Assembly (NCBI GenBank): GCA_934255545.1
Contig: CAKQOE010000003.1
Span: 1 to 64,000 of the forward strand
Length of the DNA: 64,000 bases
DNA from: an uncultured Clostridia bacterium
GTDB lineage: Bacteria > Bacillota > Clostridia > Peptostreptococcales > Anaerovoracaceae
Reading direction: 5' to 3'
Program-made: the position numbers and the translations under genes
The notes under the pieces: generated by a model
Databases searched by the model: none
What the model was told of the DNA's origin: nothing
Seen by the model: only the letters and a program-made list of their open reading frames with translations
Shown here: piece after piece, positions 26,540 to 34,784 of the stretch
Layout: every line of letters begins with the position of its first letter
Numbering within the stretch: position 1 is the stretch's first letter

Positions 26540-27778
26540 TTAGTTTAATGACTTAGCAGCCTTGCGGGCAACGCGTTTTTCTTCGAGTCTTGAAACTACG
26601 ATAGCGCAGGCTGCGTCGCCTGTGATGTTAAGCGTTGTACGGCCCATGTCGAATATTCTGTCAACGCCTGCAACGAGTGCGATACCGTCGATAGGAAGAC
26701 CTACGCTTGTGAGGACCATTGCGAGCATTACCATGCCTGCGCCCGGAACACCTGCAGTACCGATAGAAGCGAGAGTCGCAGTCAGTACGATAGTGAGCAT
26801 CTGAGCGAAAGTCAGGTCGATGCCGTAGCATGAAGCGATGAATATAGAGCATACGCCCTGGTAGATCGCCGTTCCGTCCATGTTTATAGTCGCGCCGAGC
26901 GGAAGTATGAATGATGAGTATTCTCTCTTTACGCCGAGCTTTTCAGTGCATTCCATGTTGAGCGGGAGCGTTCCCATAGATGAAGCTGATGAGAATGCAA
27001 ATATGATGGCAGGAGCCATGCCCTTGAAGAATGTAAGCGGCGACATTTTGCCGAGTGCTGATACTGACAGCGAGTATACAAGTACAGCGTGTATGATGTA
27101 GCATATATAAGCTACAAGGATGACCATTGCGAGAGACTGCAGGATCATCGGGCCGTTTTCAGCGACTACCGGACAGAGCAGACAGAATACACCTATAGGC
27201 GAGAGCCTGAGTATCAGTTCCATGACGTTCATGAAAACATCGTTGAAGCTTTCGATCACTTCAGCGGCTTTCCGGCCTTTTTCACCTGATATGAGTATGC
27301 CGAAGCTTATGAGTATGGCCATGACGATGACCTGGAGCATAGTAGCGTCAGACATCGGAGCTATGAAGTTTGAAGGGAATATATTTACAAATGTATCCAT
27401 AAAGCTCTGCGCCTCGTTTGCAGCCTCATACGTGAGGTCAGATGTAGAGAGCGCAGGGAAGAATCCCTTTGTGAGGTTTGCGATGATAAGACCTATAGTG
27501 ATGGCGAATGCTGTCGTTACCATATAATAAACTACTGTCTTCCAGCCGATCGAACCGACCCTCTTTATGTCCTTCATGGAAATAACGCCGACCATGATAG
27601 AGAAGAGCACGATAGGCACTACGATGAATTTGAGAAGGTTGAGGAAGATGGTACCGAACGGTTTGATGTAAGAATTGGCGAATTCAACGTGATTCACCAT
27701 AAGCACGCCGGCGATGATCGCCAGCAGCAGAGCGATGAATATCTGCCCTGCGAGCGAAATTTTTTTGATTTTTTTCAA
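26540..27778 (-). CDS. Dicarboxylate/amino acid:cation symporter (DAACS family)
   Basis: 412 residues, typical of the GltP/GltT/SstT family. Seen: FSSASSMGTLPLNMEC (hairpin 1 serine-rich loop), GATINMDGTAIYQGV (NMDGT motif), GTAGVPGAGMVMLAMVL (hairpin 2) and VDRIFDMGRTTLNITGD near the end, holding the Asp and Asn that contact substrate and cation. The arginine in DMGRTTLN is at a position linked to substrate choice, but I do not name the substrate. Confidence 0.92.
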   Translation of the reverse strand: MKKIKKISLAGQIFIALLLAIIAGVLMVNHVEFANSYIKPFGTIFLNLLKFIVVPIVLFSIMVGVISMKDIKRVGSIGWKTVVYYMVTTAFAITIGLIIANLTKGFFPALSTSDLTYEAANEAQSFMDTFVNIFPSNFIAPMSDATMLQVIVMAILISFGILISGEKGRKAAEVIESFNDVFMNVMELILRLSPIGVFCLLCPVVAENGPMILQSLAMVILVAYICYIIHAVLVYSLSVSALGKMSPLTFFKGMAPAIIFAFSSASSMGTLPLNMECTEKLGVKREYSSFILPLGATINMDGTAIYQGVCSIFIASCYGIDLTFAQMLTIVLTATLASIGTAGVPGAGMVMLAMVLTSVGLPIDGIALVAGVDRIFDMGRTTLNITGDAACAIVVSRLEEKRVARKAAKSLN

Positions 27779-27969
27779 TTTTCTCCTCCTGATATAGCAG
27801 CCGTAGGCGTGACGTCGCTGTGCGCGCCGGAGGCTTTGTATATGAGACCGTATGCATAGCTACGACATCCCGACAATTATACATTATTATCAGTTTAGCT
27901 GTAAATAAATATTTTGAGTAAAGTATATCTTTGAAAACAAAAATTGAGAAAAACCGCTTTCTGCAAGGG

Positions 27970-27998
27970 TTGAACGAATAATAAATATAATATATACT
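27970..27998 (+). promoter_or_regulatory. Promoter of the homocysteine methyltransferase-MTHFR gene
   Basis: TTGAAC (27970-27975), a 17-bp spacer and TATACT (27993-27998). Confidence 0.5.
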
Positions 27999-28033
27999 GA
28001 ATCAAATATACATTAATAAATGCAGCAGGACGC

Positions 28034-28048
28034 GTCTGCCCGGCAGAC
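28034..28048. repeat. GC hairpin with GCCCGGC core (gtctgc-ccg-gcagac)
   Basis: The same hairpin sequence recurs at 58291-58307 (shared GCGTCTGCCCGGCAGAC). Confidence 0.65.
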
Positions 28049-28053
28049 ATCAG

Positions 28054-28070
28054 GCGCCCGTCGCGGGCGC
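28054..28070. repeat. GC hairpin (gcgcccg-tcg-cgggcgc)
   Basis: 7-bp arms; an alternative outer stem ATCAGGC/GCCTGAT (28049-28055 with 28074-28080) could compete. Confidence 0.6.
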
Positions 28071-28120
28071 TTTGCCTGATCATTTAAAGGTAAGATATTT
28101 AAGGAGGAATTATTGAATAT

Positions 28121-29980
28121 ATGTCGTTCAAAGATGATGTAAAAAACAGGATAATGGTGCTTGACGGCGCGATGGGAACGTATTTCGCAGCCAAAAGAAG
28201 TGATTATGCGAAGCCTTGCGAGCTTGCGAACATAGATATGCCAAATACTGTAAAAGATATACATATGGCGTACATAAATGCAGGATGCGATGCCATAAAG
28301 ACAAATACATTTATGGTAAACCCGATGAATCCGATATATGAAGGTGACCTCGAGCTGATGAAAAACGTAGTCAAAGCAGGATGGCGCATAGCTCAGTCTG
28401 CTGCTGCCGAGGCGTCAAAGGATGGAAAAAACGTATCTGTATTTGCTGATATCGGTCCGATGCCTGCAGGAGCAAAGGGCGACAGCGCCGTAAAAGCTGC
28501 AGCGTTTGAAAAGGTCTGCGATATTTTTATAGCGTGCGGCGCCAAAAATTTTATCTTTGAGACTAACAGCAGCGATGAAGGCATAGCAGAGGCTGCGGAG
28601 TATATAAAGGAAAATGTCGATGATGCTTTCGTGCTTGTCTCTTTTGCGGCTCAGCCGGACGGATATACGCGCGACGGTATGTTCGTAAAGGATCTTGCGG
28701 CAAGGGTATCAGCGTGCAGTGCTGTAGACGCTGTAGGCCTTAACTGCGTTTCAAGCGCGCTTCATATGCGCAGCCTCATGGATATAATGGCGCCTGCTGT
28801 CGCAGAGGGCGGAAAGCTGCTTGCTGTAATGCCTAACGCCGGTTATCCTAAGGTCATAAACAACAGAGTGTTTTATGACAGCGATCCGGTGTATTTTGCC
28901 GAGCAGACTGCACTTATGATCGACAGCGGAGTCGTTATAGCAGGCGGCTGTTGCGGAACTACTGAGGAACACATAAAGGCGCTTGCAATGAAGGCTTCTG
29001 AGATAAACAGCGGCGAAAAGGCTCCGGCGAAGGTGCGTGTAAATGTTTCAAAGACAGCCGGCGCCGCAGGCGCGGGCGCTCTGGCGGCACATGACACAGA
29101 ACACAACGTATTTGCGCGCAGACTTGAGAGGGGCGAAAAGGTCATAGCCGTGGAGCTCGACCCGCCGAGAAACGCAGACAGCGCCAAATACATGGCAGGC
29201 GCGTGGACGCTGAAGGCAGCAGGCGTAGACGCTATAACTATAGCAGACTGCGCTACGGCGCGCGCAAGCATGGACAGCAGCATCATGGCGTGCAAGCTCA
29301 GACGCGAGCTGGGCATCGACGCCATACCGCATATGACGTGCCGCGACCGCAATCTGAACGCTACGAAGGCCCTTCTTCTTGCGCTTTCGACCGAAGGTGT
29401 TTCAAACGTACTGACAGTTACGGGAGATCCTGTTCCATCGGCGGAACGCGACGAGGTAAAAAGCGTTTTCCAGTTTAATTCGCGTATGCTTGCTTCATAT
29501 ATAAAGTCGCTCAACGAAAATGAGTTCTCGCGCCCTATAAGGGTATACGGTGCGCTCAATATAAATGCGAAGAATTTCGACAGAGAACTGGAAAGAACTG
29601 TTAAAAAAGTAGAGAACGGTATGTGGGGATTCCTGACTCAGCCTGTTTTGACTGAAGAGGCTATGGAAAACCTTAACAAGGCGCATGAGAGGCTCGCACC
29701 GCTCGGCGCAAAGCTCCTCGGCGGCATAATACCCGTAGTGAGCAGCAGGAACGCGCGCTTCATGAACAGCGAGATAAGCGGAATAACAGTAGACCAGCGC
29801 ATCATCGACATCTATGAAGGAAAGACGCGCGATGAGTGCACGGAGCTTGCAGTCGATATTTCCACGGACATAGCGAAGCGCATCGCGGGCTTCTGTGACG
29901 GTTACTACCTGATGACGCCGTTCTCAAGGACAGACATAATGAGCCGCCTTGTCGGTAATATAAAAGAAATGAATAAATAG
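28121..29980 (+). CDS. Bifunctional homocysteine S-methyltransferase / methylenetetrahydrofolate reductase
   Basis: 619 residues. The N-terminal half (1-295) is a homocysteine methyltransferase barrel: LDGAMGTYFA, VGLNCVSSALHM and the zinc-binding GGCCGTTEEH, with the usual three cysteines. The C-terminal half (about 330-619) is a MetF barrel: VIAVELDPPRNAD, HMTCRDRN, VLTVTGDPVP and the late QPVLTEEAM. Fusions of this type (YitJ-like) link folate one-carbon reduction to methionine formation. AAGGAGG lies 13 bases before the ATG, a long spacing. No cobalamin domain is present. Confidence 0.93.
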   Translation: MSFKDDVKNRIMVLDGAMGTYFAAKRSDYAKPCELANIDMPNTVKDIHMAYINAGCDAIKTNTFMVNPMNPIYEGDLELMKNVVKAGWRIAQSAAAEASKDGKNVSVFADIGPMPAGAKGDSAVKAAAFEKVCDIFIACGAKNFIFETNSSDEGIAEAAEYIKENVDDAFVLVSFAAQPDGYTRDGMFVKDLAARVSACSAVDAVGLNCVSSALHMRSLMDIMAPAVAEGGKLLAVMPNAGYPKVINNRVFYDSDPVYFAEQTALMIDSGVVIAGGCCGTTEEHIKALAMKASEINSGEKAPAKVRVNVSKTAGAAGAGALAAHDTEHNVFARRLERGEKVIAVELDPPRNADSAKYMAGAWTLKAAGVDAITIADCATARASMDSSIMACKLRRELGIDAIPHMTCRDRNLNATKALLLALSTEGVSNVLTVTGDPVPSAERDEVKSVFQFNSRMLASYIKSLNENEFSRPIRVYGALNINAKNFDRELERTVKKVENGMWGFLTQPVLTEEAMENLNKAHERLAPLGAKLLGGIIPVVSSRNARFMNSEISGITVDQRIIDIYEGKTRDECTELAVDISTDIAKRIAGFCDGYYLMTPFSRTDIMSRLVGNIKEMNK

Positions 29981-29993
29981 ATCAAAAACAAAG

Positions 29994-30010
29994 CGTCAGC
30001 CGGGCTGACG
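29994..30010. repeat. GC hairpin with GCCGGGC core (cgtcagc-cgg-gctgacg)
   Basis: 7-bp arms, 13 bases after the MTHFR stop and just before the terminator. Confidence 0.65.
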
Positions 30011-30015
30011 TAAAT

Positions 30016-30055
30016 ATGACCGCTGAGACGTAATGAGCTTCAGCGGTCATTTGCT
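30016..30055 (+). terminator. Hairpin terminator between converging genes
   Basis: A perfect 11-bp stem (ATGACCGCTGA with TCAGCGGTCAT) and a 13-base loop, followed by a broken T tract. Confidence 0.6.
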
Positions 30056-30073
30056 TTACAGAAATTATGATAT

Positions 30074-30874
30074 TTATTTTATAAGTATATCAACAGTATG
30101 GCGCCCTGAACCGAGAAGCTCGGGACGCTCGCATGTAGCGAGATGATAGTCGAGGAAAAGCCTGAACGTTTCCTCATCCCATGAGTTGAGCCATGGGCGC
30201 ATGTAGTGGGCAGGACCGTCTGCTGATATGAGTTTTTTGCGCCTGAGCCCTGCAGCGTCTGAAAGAGCATATATATCTTCGACGCGGACAAAATCATAAA
30301 GATCCTTTTCGTCAGATATGCAGTGAAAGCTGGCGTCGAGCTTGTTGTTTTTTACGGAATCCTTTATATGCTCTTCACGGAACCCGTGGAAAAGGACGGA
30401 ATATTCATTCATACAGTATGCGACGAGTATGTATCCGCCGGGCTTGGTGACGCGCTTTGCTTCATTTAAAGCGCGAAGCTTTTCATCAAATGTAAAAAGA
30501 TGGTACATCGGCCCGAAAAGCAGCGTTATGTCAAATTCATCATCTGCCAGCTTTTTCAGGTTCAGCGCGTTTCCCTGTATGGCTTTTACATTGTCGCCTT
30601 TTGAGCGGAGTATGCCGAGATTGTACTTTACAAGCTCTACAGCGGTCACGTCATGGCCTGCATCGGCAAGAGCAAACGAGTATCTGCCGGTGCCGGCGCC
30701 TATATCTGCTATCTTAAGATGCTCCCGTCCTGCGATGCATTCGTTTATGTATTTCATGGATGTAGTGAATTCTACTATGCCACGGCGCTGGCCGAGGCGT
30801 TTTTCCTCACTGAATTTATTATAATATTTTTCCAGTTCTGTCATTTCAGGCATGGATATTTTATTTCCTTTCAT
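30074..30874 (-). CDS. Class I SAM-dependent methyltransferase
   Basis: 266 residues. Motif I is LKIADIGAGTGRYSFALADAG, the acidic residue of motif II is in VTAVELVK, and a post-motif DITLLFGPMYHLF precedes VTKPGGYILVAYCMN. The substrate is unknown; small-molecule methylation is more likely than RNA. ATG 30853 (MPEMTELEKYY) has the better AAAGGAAA site, so the true start may lie 21 bases inside the frame given. Confidence 0.85.
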   Translation of the reverse strand: MKGNKISMPEMTELEKYYNKFSEEKRLGQRRGIVEFTTSMKYINECIAGREHLKIADIGAGTGRYSFALADAGHDVTAVELVKYNLGILRSKGDNVKAIQGNALNLKKLADDEFDITLLFGPMYHLFTFDEKLRALNEAKRVTKPGGYILVAYCMNEYSVLFHGFREEHIKDSVKNNKLDASFHCISDEKDLYDFVRVEDIYALSDAAGLRRKKLISADGPAHYMRPWLNSWDEETFRLFLDYHLATCERPELLGSGRHTVDILIK

Positions 30875-30979
30875 TAATTGATCTTATGGATCTATTGTAA
30901 TGCCCTTTGCATACCTTTTCAAGTTTGTAAAATTTATTTTGTTCCGGCAAAAATCCCTGTAATTTCCTCAAAAAACACG

Positions 30980-31011
30980 TTGACCTTCCTGTAAAGTGTA
31001 AACTTTATAAT
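30980..31011 (+). promoter_or_regulatory. MerR-type promoter of the TPR/DUF4037 operon
   Basis: TTGACC (30980-30985), a 20-bp spacer and TATAAT (31006-31011). The long spacer is the hallmark of promoters that MerR proteins untwist. The same TTGACCTTCC and spacer length occur at 36914. Confidence 0.7.
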
Positions 31012-31047
31012 ATAAAAGTAATATTCTGATAGATCATTATGACGAGC

Positions 31048-31062
31048 GCCGGCCAGGCCGGC
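31048..31062. repeat. GC hairpin (gccggcc-a-ggccggc)
   Basis: Same arms as 5550-5564, in the leader downstream of the MerR-type promoter. Confidence 0.6.
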
Positions 31063-31088
31063 GGGCATGATGTCAGTTGATGATACTA

Positions 31089-31205
31089 ATGAATACAACT
31101 GATGAGCAGATCAGAGATAATAGTCAATATCCGGCGCCGGGCGACGGCAGTTACTGTGAAGCTTATCTTGTTGACTCGATCGTTTATAAAATTATTTATT
31201 ATTGA
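31089..31205 (+). CDS. Possible 38-aa leader ORF
   Basis: A frame from ATG 31089 to TGA 31205, beginning MNTTDEQIRDNSQYPAPG. It lies downstream of the MerR-type promoter and its stop touches the AAGGAG of the TPR gene, so it could couple translation. There is no Shine-Dalgarno before it and no known relative comes to mind. Confidence 0.25.
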   Translation: MNTTDEQIRDNSQYPAPGDGSYCEAYLVDSIVYKIIYY

Positions 31206-31217
31206 AGGAGTAGAATT

Positions 31218-32021
31218 ATGGGCAGTGGAATAGTAAGAGGATTTTATAAGGGCCTCGATGATATTTTTGCGCGCAATGATACTCAGGCAGCGAAAAACTA
31301 TATAGAGATATGGCTCAAGACAGCAAGGGCTAACAGCAACAGAGAGCTTGAGCTTGCTACATGCAATGAGCTCGGAGGCGTATGCCGCGTGCTTGGAGAC
31401 CAGGAACGCGCGAAGCAGCTTTACGAAAGAGCGCTTGAACTCATAATCGCGCTCAGACTGACAGGCACGGATAACCATGCTGTAACGCTCATAAACGCCG
31501 GGGACGTGTATATCGTAACGGGCGACTATGAGACGGCGCTTCATTATTTCCTGCAGGCGCAGCAGATACTGACGGCTATAGATATGGACGGCGACTACCG
31601 TATGGCGGCGCTGTGCAACAATATAAGCATGGTATACCGCTATCAGGGAAAGCTTGCTGAGGCAGAGGAAGCGCTCAACAGAGCGTTTGATATCATAAAA
31701 GGCCTGCCTGAGTGCCGTCCTGAGATGGCGACGACGCTTGTAAATCTCGGCGAGCTTCAGCTCAAGCAGCAAAAATACACGATGTCTGAGGAAAGCTTTA
31801 AAAACGCGATCATGATATATGAAAAGGAGCTCGGAGGGCGTGACCCGCATCTTCCGTCAGCGTACTCAGGCCTCGGTCATCTTTATTATGTGACCGGACG
31901 CCTCGGCGAATCAGAATCGGCATACGTGCGCGCTCTCGCGCTTGCTGAGGCGCAGTTCGGCAAAAACGACGCTTACAGGATAATAAGCAGAAATCTTGAT
32001 ACGGTAAGAAAAGCAGGCTGA
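31218..32021 (+). CDS. Tetratricopeptide-repeat protein
   Basis: 267 residues, almost entirely TPR helices: clear units at about 44-80 (LATCNELGGVCRVLGDQERA), 82-118 (VTLINAGDVYIVTGDYETAL), 130-160 (ALCNNISMVYRYQGKLAEAE), 174-205 and 216-250. TPRs bind partner proteins, and the soluble cytosolic form suits an adaptor. It heads the TPR-DUF4037-SMR-DUF4125-MerR group beside the choline microcompartment. AAGGAG precedes the start. Confidence 0.85.
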   Translation: MGSGIVRGFYKGLDDIFARNDTQAAKNYIEIWLKTARANSNRELELATCNELGGVCRVLGDQERAKQLYERALELIIALRLTGTDNHAVTLINAGDVYIVTGDYETALHYFLQAQQILTAIDMDGDYRMAALCNNISMVYRYQGKLAEAEEALNRAFDIIKGLPECRPEMATTLVNLGELQLKQQKYTMSEESFKNAIMIYEKELGGRDPHLPSAYSGLGHLYYVTGRLGESESAYVRALALAEAQFGKNDAYRIISRNLDTVRKAG

Positions 32022-32024
32022 TAT

Positions 32025-32040
32025 CGCGCGCCGGCGCGCG
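32025..32040. repeat. 16-bp perfect GC palindrome (cgcgcgccggcgcgcg)
   Basis: Three bases after the TPR stop, between it and the DUF4037 gene. Confidence 0.6.
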
Positions 32041-32106
32041 TGATGACATAGTGATGAACATATTTATTATTGATATATGATTTAAAATTACGGAGAATTT
32101 TAAAAA

Positions 32107-33039
32107 ATGAAAGGAATGGAACTCAGCAGAAAGTATTTCGATGAATACGGTCTGCCTATGCTAAAGCAGAAATTCCCGCAGTACATCGACAAAATGGCAG
32201 CAGGCCTTGCAGGTGAAGGCTCAGAATGCCTTGGATTTGACGATGAATACTCGCAGGATCACGATTTCGGAGCAGGCTTCTGTATATGGCTGCCCGATGA
32301 TCTTTACAGGAGCATCGGCGCTGAGATACAAAAAGAGTATGACAGACTTCCTGAAACATATATGGGCATAAGCCGCAATATAACGGCTATGAATCCCGGA
32401 AGGACCGGGGCTATGTCTACGGAAGACTTTTATTTCAGGTATACCGGGCTCAGGCGCGCGCCTCAGGATAACATGGAGTGGTTCAGGATACCGGAGCATT
32501 TTCTCGCTACTGTCACGAACGGTCAGGTATTTATGGACAGGCTCGGGCAGTTTACAGATATACGGACGGCGCTGCTCGGATATTATCCGGAGGACGTACT
32601 CCGAAAGAAGCTGGCAGCCAGATGCGCTGTGATGGCGCAGGCCGGTCAGTATAATTATCCCCGCTGCATAAAGCGCGGTGAGCGCTCGGCGGCGTACCTT
32701 GCATGCGCTGAGTTTATAAAAGCGGCGCTGTCTGCGGTCTATCTTCTCAACCGCAGGTATATGCCGTTTTACAAGTGGTCGTTTCGCGGTACAGACGATC
32801 TGCCTTTGCTGAAAAACGCAGCTTCTGCTCTCAGAAAACTCTCTCTCGCTGACGATGCCGGAGCACATGATACAGCAAAGCAGGATCTTATAGAAAGCAT
32901 CTGCATAGATGTCATACGCGAAATGAACAGACAGCACCTTACATATGTTACTGAAACGTTTATGGAGGCGCAGGCGCTCGACCTGATGAAGGGCGTGAGT
33001 GATACACGAATTTCATCGATGCATATACTTGCAGATTAA
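32107..33039 (+). CDS. DUF4037 nucleotidyltransferase-like protein
   Basis: 310 residues. The N-terminal part carries LGFDDEYSQDHDFGAGF, which fits the GxxxxSxDxD active site of the polymerase-beta nucleotidyltransferase fold, with acidic residues for two metals. The remainder is helical (DIRTALLGYYPEDVLRKKLA, YMPFYKWSFR). DUF4037 proteins are thought to be small-molecule or antibiotic-type nucleotidyltransferases, but the substrate is unknown. It follows the TPR gene by 85 bases with a GC palindrome between. Confidence 0.8.
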   Translation: MKGMELSRKYFDEYGLPMLKQKFPQYIDKMAAGLAGEGSECLGFDDEYSQDHDFGAGFCIWLPDDLYRSIGAEIQKEYDRLPETYMGISRNITAMNPGRTGAMSTEDFYFRYTGLRRAPQDNMEWFRIPEHFLATVTNGQVFMDRLGQFTDIRTALLGYYPEDVLRKKLAARCAVMAQAGQYNYPRCIKRGERSAAYLACAEFIKAALSAVYLLNRRYMPFYKWSFRGTDDLPLLKNAASALRKLSLADDAGAHDTAKQDLIESICIDVIREMNRQHLTYVTETFMEAQALDLMKGVSDTRISSMHILAD

Positions 33040-33067
33040 AATAAATATTGATAATCAATGAATACAG

Positions 33068-33081
33068 CCGCGCAGGCGCGG
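33068..33081. repeat. GC hairpin (ccgcgc-ag-gcgcgg)
   Basis: 6-bp arms, 28 bases after the DUF4037 stop. Confidence 0.5.
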
Positions 33082-33113
33082 AGCGTTTATTGGTCATTGA
33101 TGTGAAAATTCGA

Positions 33114-33142
33114 TTGCTTTTATGAAGGTTACAATATATTAT
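33114..33142 (+). promoter_or_regulatory. Possible promoter of the SMR pair
   Basis: TTGCTT, a 17-bp spacer and TATTAT, about 78 bases before the first SMR gene. No guanidine (ykkC-type) riboswitch motif is seen. Confidence 0.35.
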
Positions 33143-33219
33143 ATAACAGGTAAGATTTTATTGTGTTTTACTTTGTTTATAATAAAAATATGTGACTTTC
33201 TGTTGGAAAGGAGTAGTTT

Positions 33220-33600
33220 ATGTCGGCTAAAACGGCATACATACTGCTTGTTATCTCTATACTTTTTGAACAGATAGGAACAGGCTTTCTTGAGGCTACT
33301 AAAGCGTTTACGTTTTTAAAGCCTACGATCATTGTGATCGTTGCATACGTTATATCATATATACTCTTCTCAAAGCTTCTTGAGAAGATAAACCTGAGCG
33401 TGGCGTACGCGACATGGACGGCTTTAGGCACGATAAGTGCGGCGCTTATAGGACTTATAGCATATAAGCAGGTCATATCCGTAACAGGATGGATAGCTAT
33501 ATTTATCATGTGCGCCGGTATAGTCATACTTAATCTTTTCGGTACGCCGAAGGAAGAAAAAGGCGGTGACGGAAAAAAGAACGGGGGTGATGCTGAATGA
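33220..33600 (+). CDS. SMR-family efflux subunit 1
   Basis: 126 residues with four membrane helices and a charged Gly/Lys tail. The conserved membrane glutamate of EmrE-type exporters is E17 (LFEQIGTGFLEATKAF). SMR proteins exchange protons for cationic amines or quaternary ammonium compounds. It overlaps the next SMR gene by ATGA, so the two probably form a hetero-dimer. Beside a choline lyase, a role in moving trimethylamine or choline-like cations is attractive but unproven. Confidence 0.9.
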   Translation: MSAKTAYILLVISILFEQIGTGFLEATKAFTFLKPTIIVIVAYVISYILFSKLLEKINLSVAYATWTALGTISAALIGLIAYKQVISVTGWIAIFIMCAGIVILNLFGTPKEEKGGDGKKNGGDAE

Positions 33601-33923
33601 GTATCGTAACAGCATATTTCCTTCTCGGAGTTTCAGTCATCACTGAGATCATTGCGACATCGACGCTTCCGGCTACAAAGGGATTTACAAAGCTCAAACC
33701 GAGCCTTGTATCTGTGATCGGATATGTAGTATGTTTTTACTGCATGGGCATAGCGCTGACGAAGCTCAACCTGGGTATCGCTTATGGCACATGGGGCGCT
33801 ATCGGTACGGCGGTGACGCCGATCATAGGCTATATAGCTTACAAACAGAAGACAACAAAAGCAGGCTGGTTCGGAGTGCTTCTTACTGTTATAGGCGTAT
33901 TTATACTTAACATGTACGGCTGA
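33597..33923 (+). CDS. SMR-family efflux subunit 2
   Basis: 108 residues, four membrane helices, glutamate E17 in ITEIIATSTLPATKGF and the helix-2/3 signature AYGTWGAIGTAVTPIIGYI. It is closer to the canonical SMR length than its partner. Paired SMR genes such as EbrAB and YkkCD act as hetero-oligomers. No terminator is evident after it. Confidence 0.92.
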   Translation: MSIVTAYFLLGVSVITEIIATSTLPATKGFTKLKPSLVSVIGYVVCFYCMGIALTKLNLGIAYGTWGAIGTAVTPIIGYIAYKQKTTKAGWFGVLLTVIGVFILNMYG

Positions 33924-34124
33924 TGCTCCGCGCTTGCGCAGCAATATCCGACGGCAGCATCCGGTGGCAGCGTTCAGACGGTAAACAGATAAAACACATG
34001 AAAATATTGGTATTCATTTTGGATTTGATTTGATTTCAGATGCTTGGAAGCCGCGGTTTTCGGCAGGCATTTTCGAAAATGACCGCTGTCCGGCGCCTGA
34101 AAGAGCGTTTCAGGAGGTTTCTTT

Positions 34125-34778
34125 ATGAGAGAAGACATAAAAATAAAGGCCCGACCGGAAGATGAGATCATAAACGCAGTTATAGAGCGCGAGTGGTCCA
34201 TGTTTGATAAAGTTCAGAATATCGGAGGCTGCAGGGCGTCATGCCAGGATGACGAATGGACGTTTTATGCCAACAGATACAGCCAGTTTTCCGCGCTGAG
34301 CCAGGAAACTGTATTCAGCTATTACAATGACCTGACGCGCGCCATAGAGGACGGCCGTAATGTGATAACAGAAAAATACGCTTATATGATGGAGTTTACG
34401 GATCCGGAGTATTATCACCGCGAGCTTGAGGCTTCACTTCCTGCCGTACCTGCTGATAATATGGAGCTCGTGCAGCAGATCGTTGAAATACAGCTCAGGC
34501 AGGAGAAGGCTTTCAGAGAGAGATTTCCGTATTTTGCCGGACGAGGCAGAGTCCTTGACAATGACGAAAGCTCATTCACTTCGTTTAAAGTATATAGCAT
34601 CGGAGAGCTTAAGACGTATTCATACGATACGTTGAAGCTTTTTTTACGTGACATAAAGCTTACTGACAGAGAGGCGGAACTCAGTCTTTCATACAGGATA
34701 CATCTGAACACCGCCCGTTTTTACGGCTACAAAACACTTGATGATGCAGAAAATGCTTTAAGAGAAGGGCGGAGGTAA
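34125..34778 (+). CDS. DUF4125 family protein
   Basis: 217 residues, soluble. The family-type block EREWSMFDKVQNIGGCRASCQDD (two cysteines at about 36-40) is followed by FYANRYSQFSALSQET. No catalytic mechanism is known. A strong CAGGAGG precedes the ATG and the stop lies seven bases before the MerR start, so both are probably expressed together. I recall DUF4125 occurring near DUF4037/TPR genes in gut anaerobes, but cannot verify that here. Confidence 0.8.
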   Translation: MREDIKIKARPEDEIINAVIEREWSMFDKVQNIGGCRASCQDDEWTFYANRYSQFSALSQETVFSYYNDLTRAIEDGRNVITEKYAYMMEFTDPEYYHRELEASLPAVPADNMELVQQIVEIQLRQEKAFRERFPYFAGRGRVLDNDESSFTSFKVYSIGELKTYSYDTLKLFLRDIKLTDREAELSLSYRIHLNTARFYGYKTLDDAENALREGRR

Positions 34779-34784
34779 TGTCAA

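Larger units (their letters stand above)
27779..28120. other. Divergent intergenic region
   Basis: No gene. It holds the upstream regions of the symporter (left) and of the methyltransferase fusion (right), one promoter and two GC hairpins. No SAM, B12 or folate riboswitch pattern was recognised. Confidence 0.5.
30875..31217. other. Upstream region of the TPR operon
   Basis: Carries a MerR-type promoter, a GC hairpin in the presumed leader and a possible 38-codon ORF whose stop runs into the ribosome site of the TPR gene. Confidence 0.5.

Noticed and set aside
27779..28120. SAM or folate-type riboswitch before the homocysteine methyltransferase-MTHFR gene
   Set aside because: Only GC hairpins are present; no S-box, SAM-II-like or THF motif was recognised by eye.
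33040..33219. Guanidine riboswitch before the SMR genes
   Set aside because: No ykkC-type conserved blocks are visible, and the leader is short and AT-rich.
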